DNA of 64,000 nt from Sinorhizobium fredii NGR234 (GCF_000018545.1 NC_012587.1:1860001-1924000); one strand, 5' to 3'; positions 53,953 to 63,026 are shown, counted from the first letter of the stretch. Made by a program: numbers and translations. The notes: generated from the sequence alone by a model not told the origin.

Positions 53953-54140
53953 CGAGCTCCCCTTCCCTCCGCTGGAGTCCGTTCATGACTGGCACAAGTC
54001 GCGCATTCTGGAGAAAGTGGCACCCGGTGTATCGAAACCGCGCCAAATAGTTCCGAAAATTTCCGAAGCGCAGGGCGGCGAAGCGCCATTGTTTCGCTCT
54101 GTGCGATTTCCCATGCAGTCGGCATGCACTAAGATGCCGT

Positions 54141-54911
54141 ATGCAGCGACCGTGCTTTGCCTTCGGTACGTTCGTGCTCGATCCCGAGGCGGGAACGCTT
54201 CGGCAGGAGGATAGCCCTGTGCCCATTTCATACCGTGGGCTATTGCTGCTGGAGACATTTGCCCGACATCCGGGCGAGGTCTTGCGCAAGGCCGATCTCC
54301 TGGAGGCCGCTTGGCCGGGATTGGCTGTGGAAGAGAGCAACCTCTCAGTGCAGATTGCCGCACTGCGGAAGCGTCTCGGTTCGGCTCCTGACGGGGTCGA
54401 GTGGATTGCGACCATCCCCCGCGTGGGCTACCGCTTCACTGCCGAGGTTCAGAGGTGCGAAAGCACCGACCGGGGCTCCGTGCCGCTTCCGGACCGACCA
54501 TCGATCGCCGTCCTGCCCTTTTGCGACATGAGCGACGATCTGGGCCACGCCGGCTTTGCGAATGGATTGACCGAGGATGTGATCACGGATCTGTCGCGGA
54601 TTCCGGACCTGTACATCATCGCGCGGAATTCGAGCTTCGCCTACAGGGATCAATCCCTCGACGTGCGCAGAATCGCCCAGGAACTCGGGGTCCGCTACCT
54701 ACTGGAGGGAAGTGTCAGGCTCGACTCCGACCGGGTGCGCATCAACGCGCAGCTGATCGATGCAATCGGCGGGGGCCATCTCTGGGCCGAGCGCTTCGAC
54801 CGAAGCCTCGACGACATTTTTGCGGTCCAGGACGAGGTGGCCGGGAAAATTGTCGAGGCGCTCGTTGGACGGCTCACGATTCCTCCACCCGACAGCCCGC
54901 CCACCGCCTAA
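54141..54911 (+). CDS. Winged-helix regulator with FlgO/TolB-N-like domain (CadC-type, short)
   Basis: A 256-residue protein. An OmpR/PhoB-type winged helix comes first (SYRGLLLLETFARHPGEVLR, ESNLSVQIAALRKRLG, IPRVGYRFTA), then a domain seen in TPR-linked regulators and cyclases of rhizobia (SIAVLPFCDMSDD, YLLEGSVRLDSDRVRINAQL, IFAVQDEVAGKIV). Usual relatives continue into TPR repeats; this one stops after the domain with a Pro-rich end. No membrane helix is seen. Confidence 0.8.
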   Translation: MQRPCFAFGTFVLDPEAGTLRQEDSPVPISYRGLLLLETFARHPGEVLRKADLLEAAWPGLAVEESNLSVQIAALRKRLGSAPDGVEWIATIPRVGYRFTAEVQRCESTDRGSVPLPDRPSIAVLPFCDMSDDLGHAGFANGLTEDVITDLSRIPDLYIIARNSSFAYRDQSLDVRRIAQELGVRYLLEGSVRLDSDRVRINAQLIDAIGGGHLWAERFDRSLDDIFAVQDEVAGKIVEALVGRLTIPPPDSPPTA

Positions 54912-54973
54912 TGCATTGTCGCCCAAAGGTGTGCAGCGGTTTTGGACAACGACATGCACAAAACAAAGACCTA

Positions 54974-55101
54974 AAGCGCATCGCATGAATACGCGCTTAG
55001 AGCGGGATGCGCTCACATACGTTCGCGCCGCCGCTCAAACCATTTGTTTTACCGCATTTGTACGACGTCAGGTGATTCCACCTGACTGCAAAATGCTCTA
55101 G
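54974..55101. repeat. Intergenic palindromic repeat
   Basis: AAGCGCATC pairs with GATGCGCT around AGAGCGGG, and TCAGGTG pairs with CACCTGA further on; ACTGCAAAATGCTCTAG closes the element. AGAGCGGGATG is shared with the repeat at 53546. It fills most of the 218-base gap after the regulator gene, which holds no gene. Confidence 0.7.
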
Positions 55102-55129
55102 AAGGCGCACCATCCTTCTGTAGAAGGCG

Positions 55130-55597
55130 TCACGCCGTCTTGGCGGCATAGGAGGCCAGCAGTCCGCTCCATCCTTTCTCGGAGTCGAGCACACTGCGCA
55201 GATCCTCGGCCTTCGCGGCGAAACTGCCGAGATCGCGATGTATCAGAGTGACGGTGGTCTCGTTTTCGCCCTTCGCTTCGAACATGACTTCGACCTCGGT
55301 TTGGGACGCCGGGTCGAAGTCGAAATCGGCGTTGAGCTGCCATGCAAGAAGAATGCGATGCGGAGGATCGCACACGATGACGCGGCCCCAGTCGCGTTCC
55401 TCGCCGGCATTGCCAATCTCATACCAACGGCCGCCAGTTCTCGCCTCGACGATCACGGTGTTCTGCCCGGATTCCGTCAGGCTGTGCTGCTTGATCCACC
55501 AGTTTCCGATGCCATGGACGAAGACCTCGAAGGCCTTCTGCCGTGATGTGCGGACCGTCACGGATTTACGGACCGGAACCGGTTCGATCATGTGCAT
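55130..55597 (-). CDS. SRPBCC / AHSA1-like protein
   Basis: A 155-residue START-like (SRPBCC, AHSA1-type) protein: KSVTVRTSRQKAFEVFVHGI, WVRVIV-like core (DWGRVIVCDPPHRILLAWQL), VEVMFEAKGENETTVTLIHR, and the terminal GWSGLLASYAAKTA. These bind hydrophobic ligands or act with ArsR regulators. GGGAGGAACCTC precedes the ATG. No ArsR gene is adjacent. Confidence 0.82.
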   Translation of the reverse strand: MHMIEPVPVRKSVTVRTSRQKAFEVFVHGIGNWWIKQHSLTESGQNTVIVEARTGGRWYEIGNAGEERDWGRVIVCDPPHRILLAWQLNADFDFDPASQTEVEVMFEAKGENETTVTLIHRDLGSFAAKAEDLRSVLDSEKGWSGLLASYAAKTA

Positions 55598-55731
55598 GAG
55601 GTTCCTCCCGGTTGCTCGCGCCTCTATCGTTCAGTCTGCCTCGACAATGGAATTGAAGGCAGCAAGCCGATCGCCCCAGAAGCGGTCCAGCCCCACAGGC
55701 TCGGCATTGCAAAGGCTCGACGAAGCTTCGT

Positions 55732-56646
55732 CTAGACGGGGGCGGCCACCCTGCCCGCGTCCATCTGGAGGTCGGCGAAGGCCTCGCGGACGTGATCGGC
55801 GACCGCCAGCACGGGTGCCGGTGCATCATCGACGACCTTCAGGCCGATTTCGTAGTGGCCGAGATCCGGCAGCCCGTCGCGCTCGCCAAGTTGCACCATC
55901 TCGCCTTGAACGAGGTACCGCGGCAGTGGCGCGATCGCCAGGCCGGCAAGCACCGCCGCACGCTGTCCCGTCGTATAGGCGCTCAGAAACGCGACGCGGA
56001 ACTTGCGCCCTGCACGCGCGAGCTTCTCGACCGCATCGGCGCGCCAGACGCAGCCGTCCTCCCACATCGAAACCGGCAGCGGATCGCGCAGATGCGCACT
56101 GCCGCACTTGGCGCCGGCCCAGACGAGTTTTTCCTGCATGAGGATTTCGCCGTCCTGGGCCGCTTCGTCGGAAAGGCTGTTATATATGGCGATGTCGAGC
56201 CTGTGCTCGTCGACCCGCTTGCGCATCGCGGTGCTCATGCCGATCGACACATCGACGGTCACGTTGGGGTAGGTTTCGGCAAAGCGCTTCAAAACCACCG
56301 GCAAGATGCGTTCGCCGACGTCCTCCGGTGCGCCTACGCGCACGACGCCGTTCATGTCGGGCAGCAGGAAACGGGACACGGTCTCGTTGTTGAGCGACAG
56401 CAGCCGCCGCGCGAAGCCGAGCAGCAGTTCGCCCTTCGGCGTCAGCGAGACCGACCGCGCATCGCGCAGGAAAAGCGTGCAGCCCAGTGTCTCCTCGAGC
56501 TTCTTGATCTGCATCGAGACGGCGGAGGGCGTGCGGTACACAGCTTCGGCCGCAGTCGTGAAATTGCCGGTTTCGGCAATGGCGACAAAGGTCTTCAAGA
56601 CGTCCATCTCGAGCAGCGGAAGCGCGTGGCGCAGTATCATGTTCAT
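55732..56646 (-). CDS. LysR-family regulator, divergent from small basic protein
   Basis: A 304-residue LysR-type regulator: MDVLKTFVAIAETGNFTTAA and RTPSAVSMQIKKLEETLG form the helix-turn-helix, followed by an effector domain with two cysteines. GGAGGCCGCC precedes the start. Its leader has a perfect inverted repeat (TTCAGA-AAA-TCTGAA, 56660-56674), and a 13-base box TTCGTTTGATTGA upstream recurs before the DUF1127 gene at 57232. It probably controls itself and the small genes 56777 and 57232. Confidence 0.9.
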   Translation of the reverse strand: MNMILRHALPLLEMDVLKTFVAIAETGNFTTAAEAVYRTPSAVSMQIKKLEETLGCTLFLRDARSVSLTPKGELLLGFARRLLSLNNETVSRFLLPDMNGVVRVGAPEDVGERILPVVLKRFAETYPNVTVDVSIGMSTAMRKRVDEHRLDIAIYNSLSDEAAQDGEILMQEKLVWAGAKCGSAHLRDPLPVSMWEDGCVWRADAVEKLARAGRKFRVAFLSAYTTGQRAAVLAGLAIAPLPRYLVQGEMVQLGERDGLPDLGHYEIGLKVVDDAPAPVLAVADHVREAFADLQMDAGRVAAPV

Positions 56647-56659
56647 GGCGGCCTCCTCA

Positions 56660-56674
56660 TTCAGAAAATCTGAA
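56660..56674. promoter_or_regulatory. Perfect inverted repeat in the lysR leader
   Basis: TTCAGA, three A, TCTGAA; a LysR T-N11-A type palindrome, 14 bases before the lysR start codon. The position suggests negative autoregulation. Confidence 0.6.
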
Positions 56675-56691
56675 AGATACCTTAACTGCAT

Positions 56692-56704
56692 TTCGTTTGA
56701 TTGA
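56692..56704. promoter_or_regulatory. TTCGTTTGATTGA box, copy 1
   Basis: Lies between the divergent lysR and 56777 genes. The identical 13-mer recurs at 57152-57164. Both copies precede short plus-strand genes, at 73 and 68 bases respectively. Confidence 0.6.
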
Positions 56705-56776
56705 ATATCACATTGGAGCGATAGTCAAGCTCGTAAGGAGGCGGGAAGCACCCGCACAACATAAAGGAGCAAGGTC

Positions 56777-57133
56777 ATGACCGCCCTGACATTGGCCATC
56801 GACAACGCCGCCGCAACCGCACGACGGATCAGCGGCACTCCTACAATCGATAAAAGCGTGCCGATGATGGACGCAGAAGCCGTGCATGCAAACATCCGGC
56901 AGGCGGACGAAGCCGGCGACTTCGTTCTCGCGATGCTGTCGCGAGCCCGGACCCTGATCGAGCGGATTGCGAATAGACGGCGCGCGACCAAGATCGCCAG
57001 AAACCGGGTGGAAACCCGGCGGCAATTGGCGAAACTGCCGGCATGGGTCCGAAACGACGTGTTGCAAGCAGAGGGCGATCAGCGCACCCGAGAGAAGCTG
57101 TTACGTCGCGCCCTAACAGATCACGATGCTTGA
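56777..57133 (+). CDS. Small basic protein, possibly DUF1127-related
   Basis: A 118-residue protein, N-terminus neutral, C-terminus basic (IERIANRRRATKIARNRVET, RRQLAKLPAWVRNDV). The RRQLAKLP-WVRNDVL part resembles the RRELA-LS-RLLKDIG core of DUF1127. AAGGAGCAAGGTC precedes the ATG. It is divergent from lysR and behind the first 13-base box. Confidence 0.6.
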   Translation: MTALTLAIDNAAATARRISGTPTIDKSVPMMDAEAVHANIRQADEAGDFVLAMLSRARTLIERIANRRRATKIARNRVETRRQLAKLPAWVRNDVLQAEGDQRTREKLLRRALTDHDA

Positions 57134-57151
57134 TGGAAAACATCAAACATA

Positions 57152-57164
57152 TTCGTTTGATTGA
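57152..57164. promoter_or_regulatory. TTCGTTTGATTGA box, copy 2
   Basis: Second exact copy, overlapping the palindrome TTGATTGATCAA-like sequence TTGATCAA, upstream of the DUF1127 gene at 57232. Confidence 0.6.
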
Positions 57165-57231
57165 TCAATTAGGTTGCGCCATAACCGAACACATGGTCGC
57201 GACCTTTTGAAAAGCTCAGAAGGAACCAGCA

Positions 57232-57426
57232 ATGTCTACGAACCAACACCTTTCGTCGAGCCAGAGCCTTGCGGCTTTGCCCGGTCTTTTCAACCTGCGT
57301 GCACGTGCCTGGGCCGCTTGGAAGCGGCACCGCAACGAACGCGCTCTGGAAAACCTCTCTTACGACACGCTGAAGGATATCGGCTTCCCATCCGTCGACG
57401 ACGCGGTGCATAAGACGGAGCAATGA
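57232..57426 (+). CDS. DUF1127 small protein
   Basis: A 64-residue protein with the DUF1127 pattern RARAWAAWKRHRNERALENL and YDTLKDIGFPS. AGAAGGAACCAGCA precedes the ATG. It shares the upstream 13-base box with the gene at 56777 and ends in a strong terminator. Proteins like this are abundant and strongly regulated in alphaproteobacteria. Confidence 0.85.
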   Translation: MSTNQHLSSSQSLAALPGLFNLRARAWAAWKRHRNERALENLSYDTLKDIGFPSVDDAVHKTEQ

Positions 57427-57478
57427 ACAGCGACACGACCTGTCATACGCCCTGCACTTGCTGGGTGGTGATGAAACG

Positions 57479-57518
57479 ATGAAGGGCATTCCCGCATACG
57501 GAATGCCCTTCATTTTTT
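57479..57518 (+). terminator. Intrinsic terminator after the DUF1127 gene
   Basis: GAAGGGCATTCC (57481-57492) and GGAATGCCCTTC (57500-57511) form a perfect 12-bp stem, seven-base loop, followed by ATTTTTT. Confidence 0.93.
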
Positions 57519-57923
57519 GGCACTTCGCCACGGCGCGACTCCTCAGACCGGCGCAGAATATCGCGGTCAACAGATGCAAGTCGGCCTTCGCGCCACTTGT
57601 CACGGTCCCTGCCGCTTGTCAGATACCGACATCAATCGCCCCCGCATCGGAAAAGTCGCAATCCGCAATATTGCAAACACCCCCTGCGATGCGAGACATC
57701 CGGCACCCAGCCACCTTTCTTGTCGGATTGCGCCACTTCGGACGGGCATTCCGTCGCTTTCATGCAATCGCCGGTTTCCGGGCCCGAAGAGCTCCATTGC
57801 CCCGATGTCGCAATGCGAAATTTCTTCCCGGTCGCGGCTTTCCATGTCAATGTCGCAAATCGACAAGCCGTTTGACATATTCCAAGCGACGAATAGACAC
57901 CCTCGTCCAGCATGGGAAGCCTC
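57519..57923. other. Intergenic region before the GbdR-like gene
   Basis: A 405-base stretch with no convincing gene. It should hold the promoter of the AraC-type gene. GCAATCCGCAATATTGCAAA at about 57658 is a local AT-rich spot with a short palindrome (GCAATATTGC). Confidence 0.45.
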
Positions 57924-58928
57924 ATGAACAAGCCTCTGACCAAAAAGCGCTCGCTCGTCTTCTTTCTGGTGCCGAACTTTTCAATGCTGCCCTTCTCCGC
58001 GGCGATCGAAACTCTCCGCATCGCCAACCGCATGCTCGGCTACGAGGCCTATACGTGGCGCCTCGCCTCGACCGATGGGCAGAAAGTCTTCTCCTCGGCC
58101 GGCATCGCTCTCGAGGTCAACACCTCGCTTGCGGACGAGCGCAAGTTTCTGGCCGGCGAGAACCGCCCCTCCATGGTGCTGGTCTGTTCGGGCGTCTATG
58201 TCGAGGAGTTCCAGAACAAATCGGTCAATGCCTGGCTGCGCGAAGTCTACAATCGCGGCATTGCCGTTGGCAGCCTCTGTACGGGGGCCCATGTGCTGGC
58301 CTCGGCGGGCCTGCTGACGGGCAAGCGCTGTGCCATCCACTGGGAAAACCTGCCCGGCTTTTCCGAAAGCTTCCCGCAGGCAGAGGTCTATGCCGACCTC
58401 TACGAGATCGACAGCAACATTTACACTTGCGCCGGCGGCACCGCATCGCTCGACATGATGCTGAACCTGATCGACCAGGACTTCGGCGAGAGCTTGGTCA
58501 ACCGTGTCTGCGAGCAGGCCCTGACCGATCGCGTTCGCGGTCCGCATGACCGCCAGCGGCTGCCCCTGCGCGCCCGCCTCGGCGTGCAGAATGCCAAGGT
58601 TCTCTCGATCATCGAACTCATGGAGGCCAATCTCTCCGAGCCGCTTTCGCTGCTCGAAATCGCCGAAAGCGCCGATCTGTCACGCCGCCAGATCGAGCGG
58701 CTGTTCCGCCAGGAGATGGGTCGCTCGCCGGCGCGCTATTATCTGGAGATTCGCCTCGATCGCGCCCGGCACCTGTTGATCCAGTCATCGATGCCGGTGG
58801 TCGAAGTGGCCGTCGCCTGCGGTTTCGTCTCCGCTTCCCACTTCTCCAAGTGTTATCGCGAGCTCTATAACCGCTCGCCGCAGCAGGAACGCGCCGAGCG
58901 CAAGTTGACGCTGCAGATGGCGCGCTGA
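57924..58928 (+). CDS. GlxA/GbdR-like AraC-family regulator
   Basis: A 334-residue regulator: DJ-1/PfpI-type N-terminal domain (LVFFLVPNFSMLPFSAAIET, AVGSLCTGAHVLASAGLLTG, HWENLPGFSESFP) and a C-terminal AraC helix-turn-helix (LSRRQIERLFRQEMGRSPAR, CGFVSASHFSKCYRELYN). Members such as GbdR and CdhR control glycine betaine, carnitine and related methylamine catabolism. Given the betaine and corrinoid genes in this window, it is a candidate regulator of them. The ATG at 57924 is chosen for the GGGAAGCCTC upstream. Confidence 0.88.
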   Translation: MNKPLTKKRSLVFFLVPNFSMLPFSAAIETLRIANRMLGYEAYTWRLASTDGQKVFSSAGIALEVNTSLADERKFLAGENRPSMVLVCSGVYVEEFQNKSVNAWLREVYNRGIAVGSLCTGAHVLASAGLLTGKRCAIHWENLPGFSESFPQAEVYADLYEIDSNIYTCAGGTASLDMMLNLIDQDFGESLVNRVCEQALTDRVRGPHDRQRLPLRARLGVQNAKVLSIIELMEANLSEPLSLLEIAESADLSRRQIERLFRQEMGRSPARYYLEIRLDRARHLLIQSSMPVVEVAVACGFVSASHFSKCYRELYNRSPQQERAERKLTLQMAR

Positions 58929-58979
58929 ACCGCGTCATTTCTCGGGATTGGAAGCGGCCGGCATCCTGCCGGCTGGCGC

Positions 58980-60311
58980 TTAGGATGCGAGCGCATCGAG
59001 CAGCGCAAGCTCGGAGATGACACGGTTTCGTCCGGCATGCTTCGCCATGTAGAGAAACTGATCGGCAGCGTGCAGGTAGTTCTCAAAGGCTTCCGGCGCT
59101 TCAATCGTCGCAAGACCGATCGAGACGGTGATCGCCAGTTCCTCGTCGTCGGCGACGATCTTCGATTTCGCCAGCTCCGCCCGCAGCCTCTCGCAAAAGG
59201 CGAAAGCGTCGCGCACACCGAGACCATCGAAAAGAATGCCGAATTCCTCGCCGCCCAGACGCGCCAGGAGATGCTGATCGCCGACAAGCACTTTCAAGCG
59301 ACCGGCGACATGCTTCAACACGAGATCGCCGATCTCGTGGCCATAAGTGTCGTTGAGGCGCTTGAAATGGTCGATGTCGAGCACGGCGATCGATGTGCCT
59401 TCGCCGCGTCTTAGATATTGATCGACCAGGCGTGGGCCGGTCATGAAGAAATGCCGGCGGTTGAAGATTCCCGTCAGGTAGTCGCTCGCCGCCGCGAGTT
59501 TCAGGGCCTGAATGCGCTTCTGAAGCGAGGCGGCGTGCCGGATGCGGCCGCTGAACTCAGCCTCGAGGAACGGCTTGCGGATGAAATCCGCCCCGCCCGC
59601 CTCAATGAAGCGCGCCGCCACGCGCGCGTCGCCCTGTTCCGAGAGACCGATGATCGGTACGGCATCCTCTCCCTGACGCTTCTGCACCTCTCCAAGCAGC
59701 GCGAGACCCGCCAGGTCGGCAAGACCCGTGTCGGTAATGATAACGTCGACGGTTTCGCCCTGGTCCAGAACCTGCAAGGCTTCCCAGGCTTCCGACGCCT
59801 CGATCACCGCAAAAAAGCCACGCCGTAGAATACCCGCGAGATCCTGCCGCGAAGCGGCGCAGGAGTCGACGAGCAGCACCGTGGTTCGTCCCTTGGTGAG
59901 GACCCGGTCGACCGCCGCGATCAGCCGCTCGATCGATTCCGGCTCGTTCTTGACGATGCAGTCGGCAACACCTCGATTAAGGATCTGATCGCGGGTCCGA
60001 TCGTTGAAGGCGGCCGTGAAGACGATAGCCGGCACGTTGTTCGCAAGGACGAAGTCCAACGCCTCGCAATTCGGCGCGTCGGGCAGGTTAAGATCGAGGA
60101 CCGCGAGTGAAAACGCCCACTCCCCTGCAGCAGCGACCTCGGCCTTTACCGCCGCGAGCGAGGCGCAGTGAGAGACGTTTATCCCGTGCGTCAGCTCCAG
60201 ACCGTGCTTGAGAGCGGCCGCGAACATCCGCGAATCCTCGACGAGCAGCAGACGCTTGTCGCGGTGCTTCTGAATATGGTTCGCCCGTCCCGACGCGCGG
60301 CGCAATCTCAC
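58980..60311 (-). CDS. Double-receiver GGDEF protein (PleD-like)
   Basis: A 443-residue response regulator: receiver 1 (LLLVEDS, phosphate Asp73 in VLDLNLP), receiver 2 (VLLVDS, Asp in IITDTGL) and a C-terminal GGDEF domain with RLGGEEF, so probably an active diguanylate cyclase. The inhibitory I-site RxxD expected five residues before GGEEF reads GxxH, so product inhibition may be lost. The N-terminal halves are similar to the neighbouring protein at 60596, suggesting duplication. Confidence 0.9.
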   Translation of the reverse strand: MRLRRASGRANHIQKHRDKRLLLVEDSRMFAAALKHGLELTHGINVSHCASLAAVKAEVAAAGEWAFSLAVLDLNLPDAPNCEALDFVLANNVPAIVFTAAFNDRTRDQILNRGVADCIVKNEPESIERLIAAVDRVLTKGRTTVLLVDSCAASRQDLAGILRRGFFAVIEASEAWEALQVLDQGETVDVIITDTGLADLAGLALLGEVQKRQGEDAVPIIGLSEQGDARVAARFIEAGGADFIRKPFLEAEFSGRIRHAASLQKRIQALKLAAASDYLTGIFNRRHFFMTGPRLVDQYLRRGEGTSIAVLDIDHFKRLNDTYGHEIGDLVLKHVAGRLKVLVGDQHLLARLGGEEFGILFDGLGVRDAFAFCERLRAELAKSKIVADDEELAITVSIGLATIEAPEAFENYLHAADQFLYMAKHAGRNRVISELALLDALAS

Positions 60312-60595
60312 GACCCCTGCAACCCCATCCCCTTCGGCAACCCACGCTCCCGGTGCAGCGGCGCCGAGGTTTTCTAGCCTCTGCGCGGACCGCTCCCTGG
60401 CCGGGTTTCCGGTGCCCCAGTATGCACTTGCGCCCGTTCGCGCCGCAGACCGAGGCCCCTTCGGTCAAATGTGCGTATCCGGGAGTTTCCCCATTTCTAT
60501 TTGCTGCGATTGAACCGGCTGGCGGTTGCAATTTCGTTAACAAGGCAACCAGCAGCATGGGATTTCAACCGCTTGCTTGAAAATTCGCGCCTGGG

Positions 60596-61429
60596 TCAGG
60601 CGGGAATTTTCACCCTTTCGCTCAATGTCTTTATCTTTGTCAAAGTATCGAGGTTCTGATTGACGCGGCAATAGAACTCCTCGTTGACGAAGGGGCGCAC
60701 CACGAAATCATTGCCCCCGGCCTTGAGGAAGCGCGCCGAAAGCAACCGGTTGGTCGATGAGGAAACGCCGATGATGCGCAACTGATGCGGGCCGTGGGCC
60801 GAGCGGATGCGGCGCGTCAGTTCGAAACCGTCGATATCCGGCATGTTGTAGTCCGTGATGACCAGCGCGATATCGGGATTGTTCTTCAGGATTTCCAGCG
60901 CGGCCGCACCGCTGTCGGCCGAACTCGTGCGGAAATTGTAGCGCTTCAGCTGCGTGGTCAGCAGCGCCCGGGCCGTCGGACTGTCGTCGACGATCAGCAC
61001 GTGATGCTTCTTGTTGGTGAGGAACCGGCAGACCGATTCCGCCAGCATGTCGACCGCAAAGACGCTGTCCTTGATGACGTAGTCGACGATGTCCTTGGCA
61101 AGGATCGCCTCGCGCGTCTTCTCCTGGAAGGAGCCGGTGAAAACCACCGTCGGCACGCTCATCTCGATCAGATAGTTCAACGCCTCGCCATTCTCTGCGC
61201 CCGGCAGGTTGATGTTGGAAATGGCAAGCGAGGCAGGAAAGGACGCATTCTCGACGGCGAACTGCAAATCCTCGTAGTCGCGGCAGACGATCACGTCGAT
61301 ATCGAACAACTCCTTCAGCCGTTTCGAGACCATCGATGAGAACAGGTTGGAGTCCTCGGCAAGCACAATGCGGTGCTCGCCAAGGGATTCGCCGGAATAA
61401 TACATTCCGGAAACGCCGAAGAATGACAT
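60596..61429 (-). CDS. Double-receiver protein without output domain
   Basis: A 277-residue protein of two receiver domains. In receiver 1 the phosphate-accepting Asp is replaced by Asn72 (LAISNINLP, against VLDLNLP in the neighbour), so it should not be phosphorylated. Receiver 2 has Asp193 (VITDYNMPD) and looks functional. It may relay or titrate signals, like CpdR/DivK-type single-domain regulators. It lies 284 bases upstream of, and on the same strand as, the GGDEF paralogue. Confidence 0.88.
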   Translation of the reverse strand: MSFFGVSGMYYSGESLGEHRIVLAEDSNLFSSMVSKRLKELFDIDVIVCRDYEDLQFAVENASFPASLAISNINLPGAENGEALNYLIEMSVPTVVFTGSFQEKTREAILAKDIVDYVIKDSVFAVDMLAESVCRFLTNKKHHVLIVDDSPTARALLTTQLKRYNFRTSSADSGAAALEILKNNPDIALVITDYNMPDIDGFELTRRIRSAHGPHQLRIIGVSSSTNRLLSARFLKAGGNDFVVRPFVNEEFYCRVNQNLDTLTKIKTLSERVKIPA

Positions 61430-61616
61430 TGATCGCCTATGTGAAAGAGTGTCCCCGCAAGCATCGTAGGGGAAGAGGCTTTATTGGGTGTTAATGGAAC
61501 GATCGCCGGCAATCGATCGTACGCGCTCTATTATTTGACGCGGACAAATCACGCGCCTCGCCGGTCATCGCATCAAATCGCCTGACCGCACGGCATTTTC
61601 CGTATAGGATACCGGC

Positions 61617-63026
61617 ATGGGTGAAGCTCAGACTCTCTTCGAAATGCTCCGCCAGTCTGTGAAGCCGGAGGTTGTAGACGCCTTCGAGCGGCTCGTCAAG
61701 GATGCGCCGGACCGCAAGCTCTGCCGCATCAATGCGCTCGCCTTCGCCACCTCCGAAGGGCTCGACGAGGAGGAGGCGATCGCGGGCTTCCTGCACGCCT
61801 CGCGGCTCGGCATTTTTGAACTCTCCTGGAACGTGCTCTGCCCCGGCTGTGGCGGGGTGCTCGATGCCAATACATCCTTGAAGACGGTGCAGAGCACGGA
61901 ATACACCTGCGCGCTCTGCGCCGCCGGCTACGAGCCGACCCTCGACGAGATGGTCGAGGTGACCTTCACGGTGAGCCCGCGGGTGCGCCACATCGAGGCG
62001 CATAACCCCAATGAAATGCCGGCGATCGAATATTTCCGCCAGATGTATTGGGGTTCCGGCATCGACCTGCCGGACGACGACTACGAAGAAAAGTTCGACG
62101 AGTTCGTTATTGAAACGCTGGAACTGCCGCCGGGCGAAAAGGCGGTCCTCTCGCTGCAGCTTCCGGCCGAGTTCGTGATCGTCTTCGAGCCGGTGACGCA
62201 TGCTGCGCAGTTCCTGGACGTCAGCGGCGAGCCGACCAGGGAGCGGCGCAACCTTGCCCTCGTCTTCGACCGCGCCCACCGCCATGCCGAAACACTGAGC
62301 ATGCAGCCGGGCCCGCTTCGCATCCAGGTGGAGAACCATGCGGAGGTCCGCACGCTCCCCTCGGTCTGCATCGCCAACGAAGCGCTGCACGGCATGCTCG
62401 GCCGCCGCCGGCCGTTCCTCACCGCCAAGCGGCTGCTCTCCAATCAGACCTTCCGCGACATCTATCGCACCGACATGCTCGACGTCGATCAGCGGCTGAA
62501 GATCACCAGCCTCACCTTCCTCTTTACCGACCTGCGCGGCTCGACCGAGCTCTACGAGCGGGTCGGCGATCTGGCGGCATTCGATCTGGTGCGGGCGCAT
62601 TTCCGGGTTTTGCACGAGATCGTCGCGGCCGAGGCCGGCGCCGTCGTCAAGACGATCGGCGACGCTGTGATGGCGACCTTCCCGACACCGGACCGGGCGG
62701 TCGCCGCGGCCATGCGGATGCGTGACGCCATGCGCAATCTGAACGACGAGCGCGGCCGCGAGGACCTGCTCTTGAAGATCGGCATCCACGAAGGGCCGTG
62801 TATCGCCGTCAACTTGAACGAGCGGCAGGACTATTTCGGCCAGACCGTCAATATCGCTTCGCGCGTCCAGCATCTTGCCACCTCGCGCGAGATCTTCGCG
62901 ACCGGCTCGGTGCTCGAAGACCCGCGCGCCTCCGGCCTGCTGTCGGACCGCGGTCTAAGCCCGATGTCGCACAACGTCACGCTGCGCGGCATCGCCAACG
63001 AGATCAGCATTTTCGCGATTCCGTGA
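61617..63026 (+). CDS. Soluble class III adenylate cyclase with zinc-ribbon N-terminus (DUF5939)
   Basis: A 469-residue protein: N-terminal DUF5939-type region with a zinc ribbon (CPGCGG and CALCAAGY), then a class III cyclase domain with FTDLRGSTELYERVGD, VKTIGDAVMATFPTPD and DYFGQTVNIASRVQ. The Lys and Thr at purine-contact positions fit ATP. It has no membrane helix, so it is a cytosolic cAMP source. It is divergent from the double-receiver genes. Confidence 0.88.
   Translation: MGEAQTLFEMLRQSVKPEVVDAFERLVKDAPDRKLCRINALAFATSEGLDEEEAIAGFLHASRLGIFELSWNVLCPGCGGVLDANTSLKTVQSTEYTCALCAAGYEPTLDEMVEVTFTVSPRVRHIEAHNPNEMPAIEYFRQMYWGSGIDLPDDDYEEKFDEFVIETLELPPGEKAVLSLQLPAEFVIVFEPVTHAAQFLDVSGEPTRERRNLALVFDRAHRHAETLSMQPGPLRIQVENHAEVRTLPSVCIANEALHGMLGRRRPFLTAKRLLSNQTFRDIYRTDMLDVDQRLKITSLTFLFTDLRGSTELYERVGDLAAFDLVRAHFRVLHEIVAAEAGAVVKTIGDAVMATFPTPDRAVAAAMRMRDAMRNLNDERGREDLLLKIGIHEGPCIAVNLNERQDYFGQTVNIASRVQHLATSREIFATGSVLEDPRASGLLSDRGLSPMSHNVTLRGIANEISIFAIP

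Noticed and set aside
53708..54415. Minus-strand frame overlapping the winged-helix regulator
   Set aside because: It runs through the regulator's coding sequence; only the short 53704-53952 frame has a ribosome site and family pattern.
57458..58549. Second plus-strand frame overlapping the GbdR-like gene
   Set aside because: It begins in the terminator region and has only low-complexity Arg/Pro/Gly sequence; the AraC-type frame has full domain structure.
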